From contig NC_049910.1 of the NCBI RefSeq assembly GCF_001411555.2, positions 29,359,150 through 29,423,149 on the forward strand: a DNA stretch of 64,000 nucleotides, in the 5' to 3' direction. This document shows positions 59,666 to 64,000 of the stretch, one piece after another. Position 1 is the stretch's first letter. Each line of letters starts with the position of its first letter. Made by a program: the position numbers and the translations under genes. The notes under the pieces are model-generated. The model was not told where the DNA came from. It made no database searches and saw only the letters and a program-made list of their open reading frames with translations. Source of the stretch: Juglans regia (taxonomy: Eukaryota > Streptophyta > Magnoliopsida > Fagales > Juglandaceae).

Positions 59666-62600
59666 TGTTGTGTAAAACGATGATAATAAAACAAATATAA
59701 GTGAGAAATAATCAAACAATCAATCACATAACACGAATTTACGTGGTTCAGCAATGTGCCTACATCCATGGAGCTGTAGAGGATTTTATTATACCGAAGA
59801 ATTACAAGGTACACTGTTTGGGGAGTTTTTACTGTGTAACCCGTACGGCCACAATGTTCAAAAAATATATTTATAGGGTTACGCGATGGAAACCCTAATT
59901 TTCAATTTCTTGCGATATTCACTCGAGTGACATGTCAAGCGTGTATCAAGTGAACTCTCTATCTGGCCTTTGCTCGAGCCGTCTGTCGATCGACTAACAA
60001 GCAAACTCTCCGCCTGGCCTTCGCTCGAGCTATCTGTCGAGCGAACTCTTTGTCTGATCTTTACTCTAGCCATCTGTCGAACGAGGTTCGAGCGAACTGA
60101 GCCAGGCTCCACAAACCCAACAATTCTCCAACTTGGAGACTGGTACAGCCAATACATCACCATCTGCCTAAAAAATTGATATTCTTCACCTCTGCAACTC
60201 ATAGCCCCTGTCTTTAAGTTAGAAGACCAACTGAAGTTGCTCACAATTTCAATTTCTCAAGTGTAACGCCATTTGTCAACATATCAACAGGGTTCTTGCT
60301 TCCACAAATCGTCTCAAATGTCAACTGGCCATCATCAAGTAGGGACTGAATGAAATGATACCTAATTTGAATATGCTTAGTCCTGGAATGAAATAAAAGA
60401 TTTTTGGCAAGGAATATGACACTCAGGGTACGTTTGGGTGTTGAGAAGTGTTGAGAATGTTTGTGAATAGTTATGAGTAGAGATTGGAGTGAGTTTGTGG
60501 GTCCCATTGAGAGTATTTTGAGTTGTTTGAATGTGTGAATTATGTTGAGTTGTTGACTTTTGAGTAGGTAGTTGAAAAATGTGTGGGTCCCATAAATATT
60601 ATAGTGATTTTATTTTTAGTAATAAATATTATAATGATTTTATTATAGTGATTTTTTAATATTAATAAATATTGTAGTGATTTTATTTTACTTTTATATA
60701 TAATAATGATAAATATTATAATGATTTTATTTATATATATATATAATAGTAATAAATATTATAGTAATGTTATTATTTATTTATATATTATAGTGATTTT
60801 ATTTTTAATTTATATATAAAAGTGATAAATATTATAGTATTTTATTTTTTATTTATATATAACAGTGATTTTATTTTTATTTATATATTTTAGTGATTTT
60901 ATTTTTTATTTATATATAATAGTGATTTTATTTTTTATTTATATATTATAGTTATTTTATTATAGTGATTTTATTTTTTATTTATATATTATAGTGATTT
61001 TATTTTTATTTATATATTATAATGATTTTATTTATTTATTTATATTTAATAGTGATAAATATTATAGTGATTTTATTTTTTATTTATATATTATAGTGAT
61101 TTTATTTTTTATTTATATATTATAGTGATTTTATTTTTTATTTATATATTATAGTGATAAATATTTTTTATTTATATATTATAGTGATTTTTTATTATTT
61201 ATATATTATAATGATTTTTTTATTTATATTTAATAGTGATAAATATTATAGTGATTTTATTTTTTATTTATATATTATAGTGATTTTATTTTTTATTTAT
61301 ATATTATAGCGATTTTATTTTTTATTTATATATATAGTGATAAATATTTTTTATTTATATATTATAGTGATTTTATTTTATTTATATTTAATAGTGATAA
61401 ATATTATAGTGATTTTATTTTTTATTTATATATTATAGTGATTTTATTTTTTATTTATATATTATAGTGATTTTATTTTTTATTTATATATTATAGTGAT
61501 TTTATTTTTTATTCATATATTTAATGATTTTATTTTTATATTTATAATATGATTTTATTTTATTTTATATATTTAAAGTGATTTTATTTTTTATTTATAT
61601 ATTATAGTGATTTTATTTTTTATTTATATATTATAGTGATTTTATTTTTTATTTATATATAATAGTGATAAATATTTTTTTATTTATATATTATTGTGAT
61701 TTTATTTTATTTATATTTAATAGTGATAAATATTATAATGATTTTATTTTTTATTTATATATAATAGTGATAAGTATTATAGAATGTTTGTGAATAGTTA
61801 TGAGTAGAGATTGAAGTGGGTTTGTGGGTCCCATTGAGAGTATTTTAAGTTGTTTGGAATGTGAAATATTTTCAAAAGTACAAAAATACTTGGAAAGTGT
61901 TGAGAGTAGTTTGGCACCCAAACATACCCTCAGACTATTGCTGTAGAGAGTGCCCTTCTGATTCTTCTTACCCAACTCCTCCAAGAAACCTTGCAGCAAA
62001 ATCATCTCATTTGAAGCTTATAACACGGCATCATACTCAACTTCTGTAGTAGATAAATAGACTGTCTTCTGCAAGTTAGAACCCCAAGACAAGACACGGA
62101 AGTACCACCTAGAGTGTATACAAAACATGTGGTACTCTTTCTACTATCGGTGTCTCCAGCCAAATCAGCATCAACATAACCCTATACCTCCAGACTCTCT
62201 CCAGTGAAACACAAGCACGCTTCTGAGAGCCTTTCAAGTACCTTAGAATCCATTTCACAGCCTTCCAATGTTGTCTTCATGGGTTGCTCATGTATCTACT
62301 CACAACTCCCGCTGCATGGGCAATATTTGGTCTTGTGCAAACCATAGCATACATAAGTGAACCAATAACTGAGGCATAAGAAGCCTTACTCAGATAGTTG
62401 TGTTCCACTTCTTACTTGGGTGACTAATCCATACTAAATCTAAAGTGACTACCCAAGGGCGTACCAACTGATTTGGCCTTATACATATTAAATCTGCCAA
62501 GTACATTTTTTACATATTGTGCCTGTGAAAGTCTCAACATGCCTTTAACTCTATCTCTAACAATTCTCATGCCAATGATTTGTTTTGTGGCTCCAAAATT

Positions 62601-64000
62601 CTTCATTGCAAATTGCTTTGACATTTGATTCTTCAGATTATTGATCTCCTCAATGCTAGACCTCACAATGAGCATATCATGCACATACAATACTAGAATA
62701 ATATAGGAGCTGTCAAAGTGCCTAACATAGCAACAATAGTCTACTTGACATCTGATGTACACTGAACTGCTCATGAAACTTTCAAACTTCTTGTACCATT
62801 GTCTAGGAGCTTGTTTCATGCCATACAAACTCTTCTTCAATTTACACACTGAACTCTCCTTCCCCTGTACTATGAACCCCTCAGGTTGGTGCATATAGAT
62901 GTCTTCTTCTATATCCTCATGAAGAAAAGTTATTTTCACATCTAACTACTCAAGATGCAAATCTTCAGTAGCCACCATTGCCAGTACTAACCTGATGGTC
63001 GTGATCTTCACCACAGGAGAGAAGATCTCAGAGTAGTCAATGCCTTTTTTTGTTGAAAACATTTTACAGCAAGTCTTGCCTTGTATCTTTTACTGTCATC
63101 ATGCTCAGTCTTCACCCAATACACCCACTTATTGTGCAACGTCTTCTTCCCTGATGGAAGTTCTGTTAACTCCCATGTCTGATTCTCTAACAAGGAATCA
63201 ATCTCATCCTTCATGGCTAGCTCCCACTTACTTGGATTTTCATCTTGTAAGGTTTCCTCATAGTTCTTCAGTTCCGCACCATCTGTTAATAGAATATAGT
63301 TCAAGGTGGTGCGAATGATTGCGAAGGTCGGATAGTCCTACTAGACCTGCGAGTTGCAACTGCAGATATGGATTGCTCGAGATCTGACTGCGAAATAATA
63401 GGAATGATAGCACTAAGCCCACTCTCTCCATCACTCACGTCCTTGCATTGCACTGTAACCTCAAAAAGGTCATCCAGACTCAAGAACTCAGATTCCTGAG
63501 GAGTTGTATCAGCTACTATACTGGACTTGTTCTTGTACATAACTTTCTCATCAAATATCACGTTCTTGCTCTTGATGATTTTCCGAATCTGCTCATCTTA
63601 GAAATGATAGCCAAATGTCTTATCTCCAAAGCTAATAAAATAACATTTTTTTGACTTTGCCTTAAACTTGCTACGAGCATCAGAGTCAACATGAACATAA
63701 GAAACACAACCAAAGGTTTTTAGATGAGAAAGTATTCTCCACCGTTCTTAGACCTCAAGCATTTCAGCTTTAGGTCTATCTCTGTCTCAACTAGAGCTTT
63801 CCTTTTTTGAACACATCAAACACATCAGGTTTTAATTTCAAAAAATAGACTCATACCTTCTTACTGTGATCGTCGATGAATGTGACGTAGTACCGAGAGC
63901 CTCCAAGAGACAACACTAGAGAAGGCCCCCACAAGTCTGTGTGTACAAGTTCCAGCTTTCTTGATCTCAGTGCTCTACCACTCTTCAAGAAACTAACATT
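59666..64000 (-). mobile_element. Copia LTR retrotransposon 2, copy B (runs off the window)
   Basis: The left LTR is 59666-60122, about 10 bp shorter than in A because one tandem module lacks ACTAACGAGC. The RNase H part is interrupted by a 1504-bp Harbinger-like insertion (60426-61929). RT segments lie at 63008-63304 and 62424-62939 (KKSLYGMKQAPRQWYKKFES), with the catalytic box changed to YVHD. About 270 bp of the integrase core (A 40223-40492) is deleted at 63732. The 5' LTR, gag and right boundary lie outside the window. Confidence 0.9.
60426..61929. mobile_element. Harbinger/Tourist-like insertion with AT minisatellite core
   Basis: The terminal inverted repeats are GGGTACGTTTGGGTG and, from the right, GGGTATGTTTGGGTG (14 of 15). 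The 3-bp target duplication is TCA (60423-60425 and 61930-61932). The orthologous site in copy A (near 38415) is empty. Inside the ends lie two direct, not inverted, repeats of about 80 bp (about 60455-60533 and 61780-61860, both with GTTTGTGAATAGTTATGAG). They enclose about 1.2 kb of tandem AT-rich units of the type TTTATTTATATATTATAGTGA. It is non-coding. Confidence 0.88.

Noticed and set aside
60600..61760. Centromeric or scaffold-attachment satellite
   Set aside because: The AT-rich tandem array is fully enclosed by Harbinger-like TIRs with a 3-bp TSD, so it is internal to one insertion.

Overview
This is a nuclear chromosome segment from a flowering plant, most likely a woody eudicot. 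The genes have GT-AG introns, the spacers are AT-rich, and plant-type Copia, Ty3, LINE, hAT and MITE elements are nested throughout. The MITE style (GTTTGGAT/GATGAGATGAG ends) suggests Fagales or Juglandaceae, but that is only an inference. Three genes look intact: a secretory phospholipase A2 (7656-10121, +, 4 exons, 145 aa), an IST1/ESCRT-III-regulator-like gene (13098-19440, +, 7 exons, 1186 aa) and a caffeoyl-CoA O-methyltransferase-like gene (22227-24592, +, 5 exons, 234 aa).

Layout. 0-7.4 kb: a Ty3 polyprotein remnant and a decayed LINE that ends about 220 bp upstream of the phospholipase start. 7.6-19.4 kb: phospholipase A2 and IST1-like genes. A 440-bp TRIM with a perfect 5-bp target duplication sits in IST1 intron 2, and a plastid trnR-ACG fragment lies between the two genes. 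20.9-42.7 kb (copy A): the O-methyltransferase gene, then a glycosyltransferase-14 (Core-2/I-branching, GlcAT14-like) pseudogene spread over about 12 kb by nested elements, with a Copia element (copia-1) inserted next to its 5' part. The nested elements are a hAT-type MITE with 8-bp TSD, a decayed hAT transposase element, further MITEs and a second Copia element (copia-2) that splits its last exon. 42.7-49.1 kb: repeat-rich spacer including a poly(A)-tailed non-LTR insertion with a 13-bp TSD. 49.15-64.0 kb (copy B): a second copy of the same series. Its O-methyltransferase keeps all splice sites but has one in-frame TAG. It is followed by a deleted copia-1 remnant, the same GT14 fragments, the same hAT and MITEs, and copia-2, which runs off the window.

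The main result is this A/B duplication. The two copies share the same nested insertions at the same breakpoints, so the transposons were in place before the segment was duplicated. Later private changes mark post-duplication history: a 1.5-kb Harbinger-like insertion and a plastid-like insertion in B, MITE expansion of an intron and a 19-bp exon duplication in A, and separate deletions. I saw no unknown enzymatic system. The novelty is structural.
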